From: Lentisphaerota bacterium
GTDB lineage: Bacteria > Verrucomicrobiota > Lentisphaeria > Victivallales > Victivallaceae
Direction of reading: 5' to 3'
Length of the DNA stretch: 64,000 nt
NCBI GenBank assembly: GCA_015061605.1
Contig: SUWH01000007.1
Location: forward strand, 1 to 64,000
A program made the position numbers and the translations under genes. Shown here in pieces: positions 29,412 to 39,635 of the stretch. The notes beneath the pieces are model-generated. The model did not search any database. It was not told the origin of the DNA and was given only the letters and a program-made list of their open reading frames with translations. Positions within the stretch are counted from its first letter, which is position 1; each line of letters begins with the position of its first letter.

Positions 29412-30932
29412 TTACTTGGCACTTTTGGTGGAGTTATCCTTTTCCGCCTTTTCGACGCGGAACGGATTTTCGATACGGCGGTCGACACCGGCAACGGCAC
29501 TGTCGGCGTTGAAAGCTTCTTTATCAGAAGTAATATCGACCATGGCGGCTTCAGCAGAAACAACGATATAGGTGCGTTCCTTGATATTGGTGGTGGTGCT
29601 GAAGAGATATTTCAGAACCGGAATACGGCACAGAATGGGCAGACCGATGGTCTGTTCGACATCGTTTTCTTTTTCGTAGACAGCGAGGATCTTTTCCTTG
29701 CCGAATGCGAGGGTGGTGGAACCGGAGAAGAGGGCGGAATTGCTCAATTCAGAACCGGTGTTGCCGCGTTCAACAACACTCTTGAAATAGAGGGAGTAGT
29801 CAAAAATAACGCCGCCGTCTTTCACTTTGCCGGCAGTATTTTCCAGACAGACAAAGGGGTTGAGGATCTGCAGTTCGAGCTGCGGGGGATCGGTGTGGAC
29901 AACACCGTCGGCATCTTCGTAGGTGCTCTTACCGATGTAGGTACGGCCGAGGACGTTTTTACCGATGGTCTGGTATTCCGGAGTCATGGAAGTACGGTAG
30001 ATAAAGGGAGCGGTGGTCGGGTTGGCAATCTGAACGCCGCGGAGACGGGCAAAATCAGCTTTGCTGCCGACGGGGGTATTGACCATCATCAAGCTGCTGG
30101 TGGCGGCAACGTTGGCGTTGCCTTCCTGCTGCAGACAGCGGATGAAGCTCATATCGAACTGGGGTGCAGTAAAGAATCCGCCGAGGCCCCAGGAATTGGA
30201 AAGGACGTAGGGGACATTTTCAAGCAGTTCGTTTACAACGAGTTCACCGGCATTGTAACCGACATTGAAAAGGTTGACGCCGGGACCGTTTTTCCAGGCG
30301 AGGTAGTCAAAACCCCAGTCCTTGAGGTCGCTGTCGCGGACTTCATAGTAGTTGACACGGACGCGCACCTGCGGGAGCGGACGGTCGAGTTTTTCCAGGT
30401 AGCTCAAAGTACGCTTGGCGGCGGCATCCTGATCTCTCCAGTAGATGGTGTTGGTTTCTTTGTTGATGAAAAGTTCACCGGCATTGGAGCTGATGGTGGA
30501 GTTGATCACATTGGCAAGATCAGATGCAGCACGATATTTGGGAGAATAAGCGATGCGGGTCAAGCCGGTACCGCTGATAGTGGAACCGTCTTTGCTCTTT
30601 TTGGCGACCTTGCGGTCAAGGGTGGCAACGATTTTGTCCACATAGGGGATGAATTCCCGGCCGGTGGAGACCAGAATGGCCTGCTTGCTGCTCTTGGAAG
30701 AGCTGACGTTGCGGATAGTGGAGTTGCGGTCATAACGCAAAACTGCCGAAGTGATAAAGGGAGCGATATCCTCTGCACTGGCATTTTTGAGTTCATAGAC
30801 CTTGCTGGCGAAGCGCGTCTGCGCATCATCCATACGCAAACGGATGGTACGGCTGTCGCCGTTGTCCGCTGCCCAGACGGTACAGCAGCCGAGCATAAGG
30901 AGCAAAGCTGCTTTGAATTTGGTTTTCACCAT
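29412..30932 (-). CDS. secretin-like protein, tandem paralogue
   Basis: Signal peptide; LKNASAEDIAPFITSAVLRYDRNSTIR, YEVRDSDLKDWGFDYLAWKNGPGVNLF (parallels VLEIFAENDDRIGVDFQSWKNNEGVDLF of its neighbour); GLPILCRIPVLKYLFSTTTN. Confidence 0.7.
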   Translation of the reverse strand: MVKTKFKAALLLMLGCCTVWAADNGDSRTIRLRMDDAQTRFASKVYELKNASAEDIAPFITSAVLRYDRNSTIRNVSSSKSSKQAILVSTGREFIPYVDKIVATLDRKVAKKSKDGSTISGTGLTRIAYSPKYRAASDLANVINSTISSNAGELFINKETNTIYWRDQDAAAKRTLSYLEKLDRPLPQVRVRVNYYEVRDSDLKDWGFDYLAWKNGPGVNLFNVGYNAGELVVNELLENVPYVLSNSWGLGGFFTAPQFDMSFIRCLQQEGNANVAATSSLMMVNTPVGSKADFARLRGVQIANPTTAPFIYRTSMTPEYQTIGKNVLGRTYIGKSTYEDADGVVHTDPPQLELQILNPFVCLENTAGKVKDGGVIFDYSLYFKSVVERGNTGSELSNSALFSGSTTLAFGKEKILAVYEKENDVEQTIGLPILCRIPVLKYLFSTTTNIKERTYIVVSAEAAMVDITSDKEAFNADSAVAGVDRRIENPFRVEKAEKDNSTKSAK

Positions 30933-31013
30933 TTCTTCTTCCTTTCTTTTTTTGTTTAAATGTAAGAAGATAATTTTTGTTTTTTACTTTATATTCAAAT
31001 TATATATGAAAGA

Positions 31014-31466
31014 TCACTGGAAATTGAATCCGGTGATGACTGCCTCGTCTTTATTGAACATACCGGTAACGACCTTGAAAATAACTTCACTGGTATACTC
31101 TTTGGTGCGGTTGACATTCCACCGTTTGAAACGGACTTTCCAGATCTGCGGGTGAAGCGCCGCCAGTTCCAGAGTGGTGAGATAACGGTATTCGACAGGT
31201 TCACCGACACTCTCGACAAGTGATTTGCGGGTCTTTTCAAAATTTTCAACGGTGAATTTAGCTCTGGTTTCCTCCGGCAGCAGAGAGACAAAGGTCTTGC
31301 CGTCATTGGTAACGAATGCCCGGACCAGCTTGCGTGCCAGTTCAAACTCCTGCGGTGCAACGTTTATTTTATCTTTTTCCGGCGCATATTCTTTCACGAT
31401 AACGCAACCGGTGCAGAAAAACGATACTGCAATTCCGCAAAACAGTGCAAAAAGTGTTTTTTTCAT
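31014..31466 (-). CDS. small lipoprotein of unknown function
   Basis: MKKTLFALFCGIAVSFFCTGC lipobox; start placed at the internal ATG 31466. Confidence 0.65.
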   Translation of the reverse strand: MKKTLFALFCGIAVSFFCTGCVIVKEYAPEKDKINVAPQEFELARKLVRAFVTNDGKTFVSLLPEETRAKFTVENFEKTRKSLVESVGEPVEYRYLTTLELAALHPQIWKVRFKRWNVNRTKEYTSEVIFKVVTGMFNKDEAVITGFNFQ

Positions 31467-31614
31467 TCCACGACTCCCCTTTTGATAAAAGTATTTTTCA
31501 ACAATAATATCTTTCAGTGTTAGACATTTCACATAAAATAGCACTCATTTCAAAATTTTTCAAGCAAACTGCAATAAAAAAACCATAATTTTTACTGTTT
31601 GCGACAAAAACGGG

Positions 31615-31643
31615 TTGCTTTTTTACATTTATCTGATTATAAT
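31615..31643 (+). promoter_or_regulatory. promoter of pseudopilin gene 1
   Basis: TTGCTT - 17 bp - TATAAT, preceded by gacaaaaacggg. Confidence 0.65.
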
Positions 31644-31690
31644 ATAGTAGAGCAAAAATCATCTGCACAATAAATAAACGGGGTAAACTT

Positions 31691-32437
31691 ATGAAAAGCG
31701 TAAAAAAACAATCTTTCCGGCAGTTCAGCTATATGGCTGAAGATAGTGATATATCACCTGCCTTCCGGCAGGTGAAGCTGCGCAGCTTCACGCTGATCGA
31801 ACTCCTGGTCGTTATCGCGATCATCGCCATTCTTGCAGCGATACTGCTCCCGGCATTGCAAAGTGCCCGAGCCCGCGGCAAACAGAGCATGTGTGCCAAC
31901 AATTTGAAAAATATCGGACTTGGATTTAATACTTACGCAGATGATAACGGTGACTGGTATCCGCACAACAACTCCGGAACAAATGCTTTCTTTGCTAATG
32001 CCGGTATCCGTAAATACTTTGAAACTTCTGCAAAACCCAATGTCGAATCAAACCTTTCCGGTGTTTTCTACTGTCCGGACGGCAGCATCAAAGGTTTGGG
32101 GAACATTGAACGCAAGTATTTATATTTCAGTTACGGATGCAATGTCATCATGGCTAAAGCAACATACAAAAGTTTCAATTCTTACCGCATGGAAAAACGC
32201 GGCGCAATCAAAAGCGCATCGGAACGTATGCTGCTCTGTGAGATCGGCGGAGACAAAACGAATCCAGCCAGATCAGGATATGCTGTAATATTCGATCGTA
32301 CCTATATGGCATTCCGTCATCACAAGACAATGGGAATAGTCTTTGCTGATGGTCATGTCGATTTCAGACAGAAAGGCATCGTTCCTACAAGAACAGCTGC
32401 TTCTGACTTGAATTACTTCTGGCAGAACTCTTACTGA
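31691..32437 (+). CDS. pseudopilin-like protein with prepilin N-terminal cleavage/methylation domain
   Basis: [34 protein letters not shown]-terminal FADGHVDF motif; leader continuous from ATG 31691. Confidence 0.88.
   Translation: MKSVKKQSFRQFSYMAEDSDISPAFRQVKLRSFTLIELLVVIAIIAILAAILLPALQSARARGKQSMCANNLKNIGLGFNTYADDNGDWYPHNNSGTNAFFANAGIRKYFETSAKPNVESNLSGVFYCPDGSIKGLGNIERKYLYFSYGCNVIMAKATYKSFNSYRMEKRGAIKSASERMLLCEIGGDKTNPARSGYAVIFDRTYMAFRHHKTMGIVFADGHVDFRQKGIVPTRTAASDLNYFWQNSY
31747..31789. repeat. palindromic leader element, single copy of a 34-bp-type unit
   Basis: TGATATATCA (31747-31756), TCACCTGCC-ttcc-GGCAGGTGA (31754-31775), GAAGCTGCGCAGCTTC (31774-31789). Confidence 0.9.
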
Positions 32438-32477
32438 AATTTTAAAACATAAAACAATAAATAAAAGGAAAAACAAA

Positions 32478-33035
32478 ATGAAAAAATCCATCATCGCAAT
32501 CGCCGTCCTGACCGCCATAATTTCACTCAACGCAGGAGAACTGATAAAACCTGTTTCCTATCAGGTGTTCCCGGGCAACTGGTACAAAGCTTTGCTCAAC
32601 GATAAAAATCTGGGCAAAGGTATCGACCCCGACCTCGACCGCACTGCCAATAAGCGCAAAGGTATGCTCACTGACGGTAAAATTTTCCAGCGCGCCGCCT
32701 GTTACAACTACCATGGCACCGTTGAAGCTCAACGCTTCATCACCGTTGTAGTCGATCTTGGCAAAGAGTATGCCGTGGATAAAGTCGCCATCAGCGCGGT
32801 GGAAAATAACAGCGGATACAAACCCGGCAAGTACACAGTCGAAATCAGCAGTGACAATATGGTATTCAAACCATTTGCCGAGGGAGACAAGTGGGAAAAA
32901 GGCGCAACGGACAAACATTACACCCGCGTCGCCGAAGTGACTGCCAATCCTGAAAAATGCCGCTACGTCCGGGTCAAAGTCTGGGCAAAAGCCGCCTGGC
33001 TCAACCTGAGTGAGATCGGAGTTTACGGAAAATGA
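32478..33035 (+). CDS. secreted discoidin / F5/8 type C-like domain protein
   Basis: Signal peptide; AQRFITVVVDLGKEYAVDKVAISAVENNSGYKPGKYTVEISSDNMVFKPFAEG and CRYVRVKVWAKAAWLNLSEIGVYG. Confidence 0.75.
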   Translation: MKKSIIAIAVLTAIISLNAGELIKPVSYQVFPGNWYKALLNDKNLGKGIDPDLDRTANKRKGMLTDGKIFQRAACYNYHGTVEAQRFITVVVDLGKEYAVDKVAISAVENNSGYKPGKYTVEISSDNMVFKPFAEGDKWEKGATDKHYTRVAEVTANPEKCRYVRVKVWAKAAWLNLSEIGVYGK

Positions 33036-35056
33036 AAAAAATCCTGTTTCTCATCATTTCAGCATCTGCCATAGTTTTGGCAGGTGCAGATTTTTCTTTG
33101 TCCAATAATAAGTCCGGCAAATTCAAATTTGATGCGCCATCAGGGAAAAATGCGGTGCTGTTTTTCCGCGCCCGGATCAAACTTCCCGCCCCGTATGAAG
33201 CCTGGGGTGCCAACGTGCTGCAGGTGAAACTTAACGGCAAAGCCCTGACCTCTCCGATCAATAAAGATAAAAATCTCGTTGACTCCGAAGTGCGTCCGCA
33301 AATCTCCTATCCGGTCTGTGCCAATGGCAAACTGTTTGTCAAGGCGGATTCAGACTGGGAGGTTTTCAATGCTCCGAACGGCGAAATATATCGCAATACC
33401 TGGCTGCTCAATCAGGCTAACAAAACTGAATTATCCAATGTCTTTTACAGTTTTGCCTTTAAACTGGATAAGTTGAAAAAAACCGGCAACACCATTGATT
33501 TCAAGGTTATTCTGCCCAAAGAACTTGCAAGATACAAAGTTGAGATATCCGATGTTCAAATTCGCGGGTTCAATGAACAAATCACCTTTGCCCGCAGCTT
33601 TATGCAGGCGGTTTACCCGTGGAGCTTTCCGGCACTCAAAGAGCTGGATATCCCCGAAGTTGTCATGGCAAAAAATGAACACGGTTTCGCCACATTCAGC
33701 ATCTACTGCTTTGCACCGCAGAAATTCAAAGTTCCTTCCGGAGTTCAGTGCTACCGTCTGGATAACTCAAATATCCCGGCAAAGCTGAAAGAAGCGGAAA
33801 CACGCCACATCCCCAATATCGGCAAACCCTATGTCCCGGAACTTCTCACTCCGCTGCTTTCCGGAAGCGAAGTTGAACTTCCCGCCGGAACGACCACCTT
33901 TGCCGTACGGTTCAAAAGTGCTGAAACAGGGAAACACTCCATCGCCGGTCAGCCGTTCAAATTCAATGTCATGGATATCACGCTGCCGGAAGCAACTGAA
34001 CTTCCGGTGCAGAATACCATGTACATTATGGCAGGCGGCACCGATACCCAGAATATCCACCCCGAATTCAGAGAATACGGCATCAGCACCATGCTGACCT
34101 CCCCCTGGGCTGCCCCCATCCCGCTCAAGATCGTCGATGACAAACTGGTGGCGGATTTCCGTAAATTTGATGCCCGTCTCAAAATGTTTCATGGATATGA
34201 CATGAATAAAAAGGTGCTGTTTTTCGGCACATCTGAACCGATTTTCCGCAATATCACCAAATTGACCGGACAGGAGGAGGAGGGCAAGGAGTTCCAGCGC
34301 CGTTTCAAAGAGTTTATCGAACTCTTTTTCAACCATGCCGATGAACTTGGCATCACCGTCCACCTTTCGCTCTATGACGAAGCGAACTTCCAGAAAAAGG
34401 TGTGGGGACGAACCAAACTGCTGACTTCTATCGCCGTGACCGTACCGAATTCACGGATGTGGTCTACCGTCACCGAGCTCTCTTCCGCCGCTCATTACTT
34501 TGAAACCCTCGGCTACCGCAAAAACAGAGATGTCTGTATAACTCATCCGTTTCAGGTCTATGATAAAGCTGACAATGACATTATCAAAGGTGTACTCTGC
34601 CCGGATAAAAAGATCTCTGAACTGCGCAACCGCTTCTTCGGGGAATACGAAGGCATCACCTCCTACCCCGCCACCAACAACCGCTACGCCTACGGTGTCC
34701 GTTCTGCGCTGGGCAACATCAAATACATGATGGGATTTGCCTTCTGGTGGGGCAATATGCGCAAACCCAATATCACTCCGACCAAGCGTTATTATGTCAG
34801 CTATCCCTTCCGTGAGGCAAAGACCGGTGTCCGCTACTCCAGCGTCGGCTGGGAAGCTATCCGTACCGGCATCGACGATATCCGGTACATCACCATGGCA
34901 CGTGAACTGTTGAGCAAAAAAGCCGGAAAAGTTTCCGCTGAAAAGCAAATCAGAACCATTCTTGGTACTCCGCGTTACAGTGCTGCTCCATTGTCACCGG
35001 AATATCTGGATAATGTCCGCAAAGCAATCACCAAAATCATTCTGGAGAACAAATGA
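33032..35056 (+). CDS. secreted glycoside hydrolase-like protein (DUF4091/GH123-like)
   Basis: Signal peptide; TIM-barrel-type region (HLSLYDEANF, MMGFAFWWGNMRKPNITPTKRYYVSYPFREAKTGVRYSSVGWEAIRTGIDDIRYITMARELL). Confidence 0.6.
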   Translation: MKKILFLIISASAIVLAGADFSLSNNKSGKFKFDAPSGKNAVLFFRARIKLPAPYEAWGANVLQVKLNGKALTSPINKDKNLVDSEVRPQISYPVCANGKLFVKADSDWEVFNAPNGEIYRNTWLLNQANKTELSNVFYSFAFKLDKLKKTGNTIDFKVILPKELARYKVEISDVQIRGFNEQITFARSFMQAVYPWSFPALKELDIPEVVMAKNEHGFATFSIYCFAPQKFKVPSGVQCYRLDNSNIPAKLKEAETRHIPNIGKPYVPELLTPLLSGSEVELPAGTTTFAVRFKSAETGKHSIAGQPFKFNVMDITLPEATELPVQNTMYIMAGGTDTQNIHPEFREYGISTMLTSPWAAPIPLKIVDDKLVADFRKFDARLKMFHGYDMNKKVLFFGTSEPIFRNITKLTGQEEEGKEFQRRFKEFIELFFNHADELGITVHLSLYDEANFQKKVWGRTKLLTSIAVTVPNSRMWSTVTELSSAAHYFETLGYRKNRDVCITHPFQVYDKADNDIIKGVLCPDKKISELRNRFFGEYEGITSYPATNNRYAYGVRSALGNIKYMMGFAFWWGNMRKPNITPTKRYYVSYPFREAKTGVRYSSVGWEAIRTGIDDIRYITMARELLSKKAGKVSAEKQIRTILGTPRYSAAPLSPEYLDNVRKAITKIILENK

Positions 35057-37737
35057 TGAAAAATATTATTCTCTGCTGTGCAGCATTGATGTCACTTTGT
35101 TCAACTGCCGCAGTAACGCTCCAACAGAAAAAATGTCCCGGCAACGGCAACACTCTGCTGGAAATAAAAAATCCACTGCTGTCCGTAACAATTGAACCGG
35201 CATACGGTGGACGTATCCGCAGTTTCATCCCTGCGGCAACCAACCACGAAGAGGTATATCTGAGTACCGACCTGAAAGGCGGATTCTGCGAACAGCTGAT
35301 CACCGGCAGCCGCTACAACCGGGAACTGGGAACCGCTGCCAATCAGTACAAAATCGTTAAAAATACTCCGCAGGAAGTCATTGTACAGTGTTCTTATACC
35401 ATCACTGCAGGTGACTTAAAAGGCATGGTGTTCCGGAGAACCTATTCGGTCAGAGACGCAGTCGCCGCGCTTGGTGTTGAATGGACGATAACCAATAAAT
35501 CCGGCAAAACCCAGGGGCTTTCCCCGTGGATGCGCAACATAACCACCGGATACGACCAGAAGAATATCACCGCCGGGAAAGCTCCGTTGGACAGTGATTC
35601 TTCGATCATGCTCAAGTGCGGAGCATTCCGCAAAACGGCTTCCGGGGCTGACACCTTCCTTGAACCGGCGCGCAACTGGTTCTCCAGAGTACCGAAAGCT
35701 CCGGCAAAAGATAAAAAAACAGTCAACTTCATCTTTGACTACAATGAAGTGTTCCAGTTTTACACCGTACATTTCAAACATTTGCACACGATGGAACTGC
35801 TTTTCCGCTACGTTGAATTGGCTCCGGAAAAATCATGGAGCGGCAAATTTATGGTCGTTTCAGGAGGAACCCTTGCCGATGTGCGTTTCGCCAGTACCAA
35901 TGCCGCCGCCGATCTGGTGCGTAAAGACGGCAAACTTGAACTTTCCATCACCTCCCCGCGCAATATCAAAGATGCCGAACTTCGCCTGCTCGATGGCAAA
36001 GGAACTTTGATCGGCAAACAGAATATTTCCATTACTGCATTGGAAACAAGCTGTTTGAAATTCAACGATGTCCCCGGAGATATCTTTGAGCTTCAGCTCA
36101 TCAAAGATGGCAAAGATCTGATGCTCGACAAGAATTATCTGCCGAAAAATGTGAAAATGACCACTTCACTCACCGGTTTGCACGCCAAACGCCGCCCGGA
36201 AAAGTTCGATGCGGTACTCGAACCGTGGAAAAAAGATGTTCCGGACTTTGAACCGCCCAAACCCCGCAAAATTGCCGGAATTTCCGTCCCCGCCGCAAAA
36301 GGACTGCAAGTCTGGGGCACAGACAGTCTCGAACGCGTTATGGAAGCGGACACCCCCGCCAACGCTCCGGTATCCGGTGCAGTTTACAACCTTGCCGCCG
36401 CTAAAGCTGAAAGAGAATATTTCCAGCTTGCCGTGCGCAACACCACCCAAAAAGAGTTGAAAGACTTTTCGCTTGAACTCGCCTGTCCCGCCATCAAGGA
36501 TCTGGATTTGCAGTGGAACATCCTCGGCTACATCACCACCACCCGTCCCTCATTCGGGCAGAAAGTGATCGGCAACTGGCCGGAAGTTCTGGATCTTGAC
36601 CGCAGTTTTGCCGTCAAACCGGGACAGACCCGTGCGGTATGGATCTCACTGAAAGTCCCCCGCGATACCGCCGCCGGAACTTATGTTATTTCAGTTAAAT
36701 TGAAACGTGCCGGAAAAATCGTCGCAATGCTTCCGGTCAAACTCCGGGTCTTTGATTTTGAACTGCCCAAAGTTCCTAATTTGCGCACCGATGCCGGAAG
36801 ATTTTTCGGTGATTATCACAAAATGGCGCAGCGTTACGGTTTCAAAGGTACCAGAACTGAACTTCTGGACAAACTCAATACCGCCATCCTCGAACACCGG
36901 ATGTCTCCGCGCGGTCTGGTAGCGTCACGCAATAATCTTAAAGCATACGAAGCCGACTTGATCCGTCATATCAAAGCCGGAGCCAATGTTTTTGCTTTCC
37001 CCGGTACACGCAACAGCTCTTTAAAAGTGCGCCAGGCATTGGAAAAGATCCATGAAAAACACGGTGTCACGCATTTGAGCTATGTTTACGCCTTTGATGA
37101 AATCCACTCTGAACAGATCCCGGAAGTCAACCAATGGTGCGCCAACTGGCGCAAAAATCATAAGATCCCCATTCTGGTGGTCTACTACGGCGGCCCGGTC
37201 GAACCGCTTTACGGCTCTATCGACATCTGGAGCCGCGCGCACAATCCGGAAGATAAAAAACTTATCGCCGACCGTAAGGGCAAAGATCAATTCTGGCACA
37301 CCAACAGCTCCCTTTACACCATGGAAAAACCGTGGGTCTGGGGACGCGCCGATCTCTGGAAAGCCTATTCTGCCGGAATGAACGGTCTGCTGTTGTGGAG
37401 TGTTGCCTCGTGGACCAACAGCCCCTACATCCAGACCTTCAGAAGCGGATGCAATATCCATGGAGTATTCTTCTTCCCTGCGCCCGAAGGTGTCCGTCCC
37501 GGGGCGAGATGGAAGGTGCTTTCTGATGCGGTGGATGACTTCGATTATCTCTGCATCCTCCGCAGTGAAATGGAAAAAGCCCGCGCCGCCGGAATTGCTC
37601 CCGAACTGGTCGCCGCCGCAGAAAAATTGTTCAAAGATGAATTTTTCCGCAGCAATGACCTCACCGGATCAATGCTGCTCAAACGGCGCAATGATGCCGG
37701 AGTTCTGATCGAAAAATTCCGGAACATATCCAGGTAA
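35053..37737 (+). CDS. large secreted glycoside hydrolase-like protein (DUF4091-type C-terminus)
   Basis: Signal peptide; galactose-mutarotase-like N-terminal half; C-terminal YVYAFDEIHSEQIPEVNQWC, GMNGLLLWSVASWTNSPY, WKVLSDAVDDFDYLCILRSEME. Confidence 0.6.
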   Translation: MMKNIILCCAALMSLCSTAAVTLQQKKCPGNGNTLLEIKNPLLSVTIEPAYGGRIRSFIPAATNHEEVYLSTDLKGGFCEQLITGSRYNRELGTAANQYKIVKNTPQEVIVQCSYTITAGDLKGMVFRRTYSVRDAVAALGVEWTITNKSGKTQGLSPWMRNITTGYDQKNITAGKAPLDSDSSIMLKCGAFRKTASGADTFLEPARNWFSRVPKAPAKDKKTVNFIFDYNEVFQFYTVHFKHLHTMELLFRYVELAPEKSWSGKFMVVSGGTLADVRFASTNAAADLVRKDGKLELSITSPRNIKDAELRLLDGKGTLIGKQNISITALETSCLKFNDVPGDIFELQLIKDGKDLMLDKNYLPKNVKMTTSLTGLHAKRRPEKFDAVLEPWKKDVPDFEPPKPRKIAGISVPAAKGLQVWGTDSLERVMEADTPANAPVSGAVYNLAAAKAEREYFQLAVRNTTQKELKDFSLELACPAIKDLDLQWNILGYITTTRPSFGQKVIGNWPEVLDLDRSFAVKPGQTRAVWISLKVPRDTAAGTYVISVKLKRAGKIVAMLPVKLRVFDFELPKVPNLRTDAGRFFGDYHKMAQRYGFKGTRTELLDKLNTAILEHRMSPRGLVASRNNLKAYEADLIRHIKAGANVFAFPGTRNSSLKVRQALEKIHEKHGVTHLSYVYAFDEIHSEQIPEVNQWCANWRKNHKIPILVVYYGGPVEPLYGSIDIWSRAHNPEDKKLIADRKGKDQFWHTNSSLYTMEKPWVWGRADLWKAYSAGMNGLLLWSVASWTNSPYIQTFRSGCNIHGVFFFPAPEGVRPGARWKVLSDAVDDFDYLCILRSEMEKARAAGIAPELVAAAEKLFKDEFFRSNDLTGSMLLKRRNDAGVLIEKFRNISR

Positions 37738-38154
37738 TCAACTCAAAGCGGGGCTGTTGCAAAACCATCGTTTTGGAAAGATACTGCGAGTGAATCCGAT
37801 GTAATCGGCTGAACGCAGGCGCTGTAATCAAAGGAAAATTCCAAAAACCTTGCGCGCGAGTGGGAGGCGGAAAAAGGGGGAAAGCCGGAACGGCTGTCCC
37901 CCTCCGGCTGGCAAGTGCCGCGCACGATGGAAACTTGGCATACCAAATCGCGTACTCCAACCGTTTTGCATACCAAACCGCACATTACCATGCCGGCAGT
38001 AGTGCATTCCTCATAGAAATTTATTGAGGAGATTGGAGATAATCGTTGAAAAAGTGTGTCTGAAACGTAAGAAGGGGATATTGCTTTTGAAACAGCATCA
38101 TCTTTTTTGATAAAGTCACTTGAAAAAGTTGAAAACCGGGTGTATATTTATAAA

Positions 38155-38183
38155 TTGACAACGATTATTTTATTTGTTATAAA
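38155..38183 (+). promoter_or_regulatory. promoter of rpmE
   Basis: TTGACA - 17 bp - TATAAA. Confidence 0.65.
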
Positions 38184-38203
38184 AATTTGTAAGGAGCTTA
38201 AAC

Positions 38204-38407
38204 ATGAAAAAGGATATCCATCCCGCTTACGGTGATGCCATCGTTTCCTGCGCCTGCGGCGAAGTCTGGCACATCAAATCCACCCGTCCGGAGTACAAAG
38301 TCGGTATCTGCGCCAAGTGCCACCCCTTCTTCACCGGCAAACAGAAATTTGTTGACACCGCCGGTCGTATCGACAAATTCAACCGCCGCTACAAAAAAGC
38401 TCAGTAA
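38204..38407 (+). CDS. rpmE: 50S ribosomal protein L31
   Basis: [63 protein letters not shown]. Confidence 0.97.
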   Translation: MKKDIHPAYGDAIVSCACGEVWHIKSTRPEYKVGICAKCHPFFTGKQKFVDTAGRIDKFNRRYKKAQ

Positions 38408-38419
38408 GCTGTTGAACTT

Positions 38420-38449
38420 AAAGCCTTGCCTCAAAACGGCAAGGCTTTT
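38420..38449 (+). terminator. terminator/attenuator after rpmE
   Basis: AAAGCCTTGCC-tcaaaac-GGCAAGGCTTTT hairpin with short T tract. Confidence 0.75.
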
Positions 38450-38470
38450 CTGTATCATAACTATTCATCC

Positions 38471-39556
38471 ATGACCCCGGCTGACATCGAAAACCACATT
38501 GAAAAACTCAAAATCCGCGCCAAAGAGTTGGAAACTGCTCTTTCGGCACCGGATGTTTATTCCGATTTGACCAATTTCAAGCGGATGAGTCAGGAGTTGA
38601 GCAAACTCGATTCGCTTTTCAATAATTTTGAACAGTGGACCAACGCCATTCAAAGCATGGCAGCCGATCAGGAGCTGTTGACCACCGAGTCCGATCCGGA
38701 AATGCGGGAACTGCTGGAAACCGAGATTGCCGATTTTTCTGCTTCATGTGCCGAACTGGAAAAACAGATCCAGCTGGCGCTGCTGCCGCCCGACCCCAAT
38801 GATGCCAAAAATATCATCGTCGGAATAAAACCGGCGGCAGGCGGCGATGAAGCGGCACTTTTTGCCGGAGACCTTTTCCGCGCCTATTTGCACTTCGCCG
38901 AAAAACAAGGGTGGAAAGTTGAGATCCTTGATGAAAGCCCCACCGATCTGGGAGGGATAAAGGATGTATCGTTTTCGCTCTCCGGCAATGAAGTTTTCAG
39001 CCGGATGAAGTATGAATCCGGAGTGCACCGTGTCCAACGCGTTCCGGCAACTGAAGCCGCCGGACGCATCCACACTTCGACCATCACCGTGGCGGTCATG
39101 CCGGAAGCCGAAGAGGTCGAACTCAATATCAAACCTGAAGAGCTGCGCTTTGATGTGTTCCGTTCCAGTGGTCCGGGCGGTCAATGCGTGAACACCACCG
39201 ATTCAGCGGTGCGGGTAACTCATATTCCCAGTGGACTTTCAGTAGCCAGTCAGCAGGAAAAATCCCAGCATCGCAATAAAGAGATCGCCCTGCGCATCCT
39301 CTATGCCCGTCTGCTCGAACTCAAGCAGACTGAAGAAGCACAAAAACAGGCGGCAAGCAAACGTTCCCAAGTCGGAACCGGCGACCGCAGTGAGCGTATC
39401 CGCACCTACAATTATCCGCAAAACCGGGTGACCGATCACCGCTACAATGTTTCCACCTTTGATCTGCCCAAAGTGATGGAAGGCGACCTCGGTCTGATCA
39501 TCGAACCGATAATCCAGATCAACTGTGAACGCCAGTTGGAAGAACTCCGCGGCTGA
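38471..39556 (+). CDS. prfA: peptide chain release factor 1
   Basis: GGDEAALFAGDLFRAYLHFAEKQGWK, FRSSGPGGQCVNTTDSAVRVTHIPSGL (GGQ), SERIRTYNYPQNRVTDHR. Confidence 0.95.
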   Translation: MTPADIENHIEKLKIRAKELETALSAPDVYSDLTNFKRMSQELSKLDSLFNNFEQWTNAIQSMAADQELLTTESDPEMRELLETEIADFSASCAELEKQIQLALLPPDPNDAKNIIVGIKPAAGGDEAALFAGDLFRAYLHFAEKQGWKVEILDESPTDLGGIKDVSFSLSGNEVFSRMKYESGVHRVQRVPATEAAGRIHTSTITVAVMPEAEEVELNIKPEELRFDVFRSSGPGGQCVNTTDSAVRVTHIPSGLSVASQQEKSQHRNKEIALRILYARLLELKQTEEAQKQAASKRSQVGTGDRSERIRTYNYPQNRVTDHRYNVSTFDLPKVMEGDLGLIIEPIIQINCERQLEELRG

Positions 39557-39570
39557 ATTACGGCATAAAA

Positions 39571-39598
39571 AAACCGGGCATAAAACCCGGTTTTTTAT
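39571..39598 (+). terminator. terminator after prfA
   Basis: AAACCGGGcataaaaCCCGGTTTTTTA. Confidence 0.85.
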
Positions 39599-39635
39599 TG
39601 CGCTCCGGAGCGTGCCGGAGAACAATGAGGACTTA

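Noticed and set aside
27659-29512. 617-aa plus-strand ORF opposite the secretin-like gene
   Set aside because: Antisense shadow of a gene with signal peptide and secretin motif; no recognisable domains.
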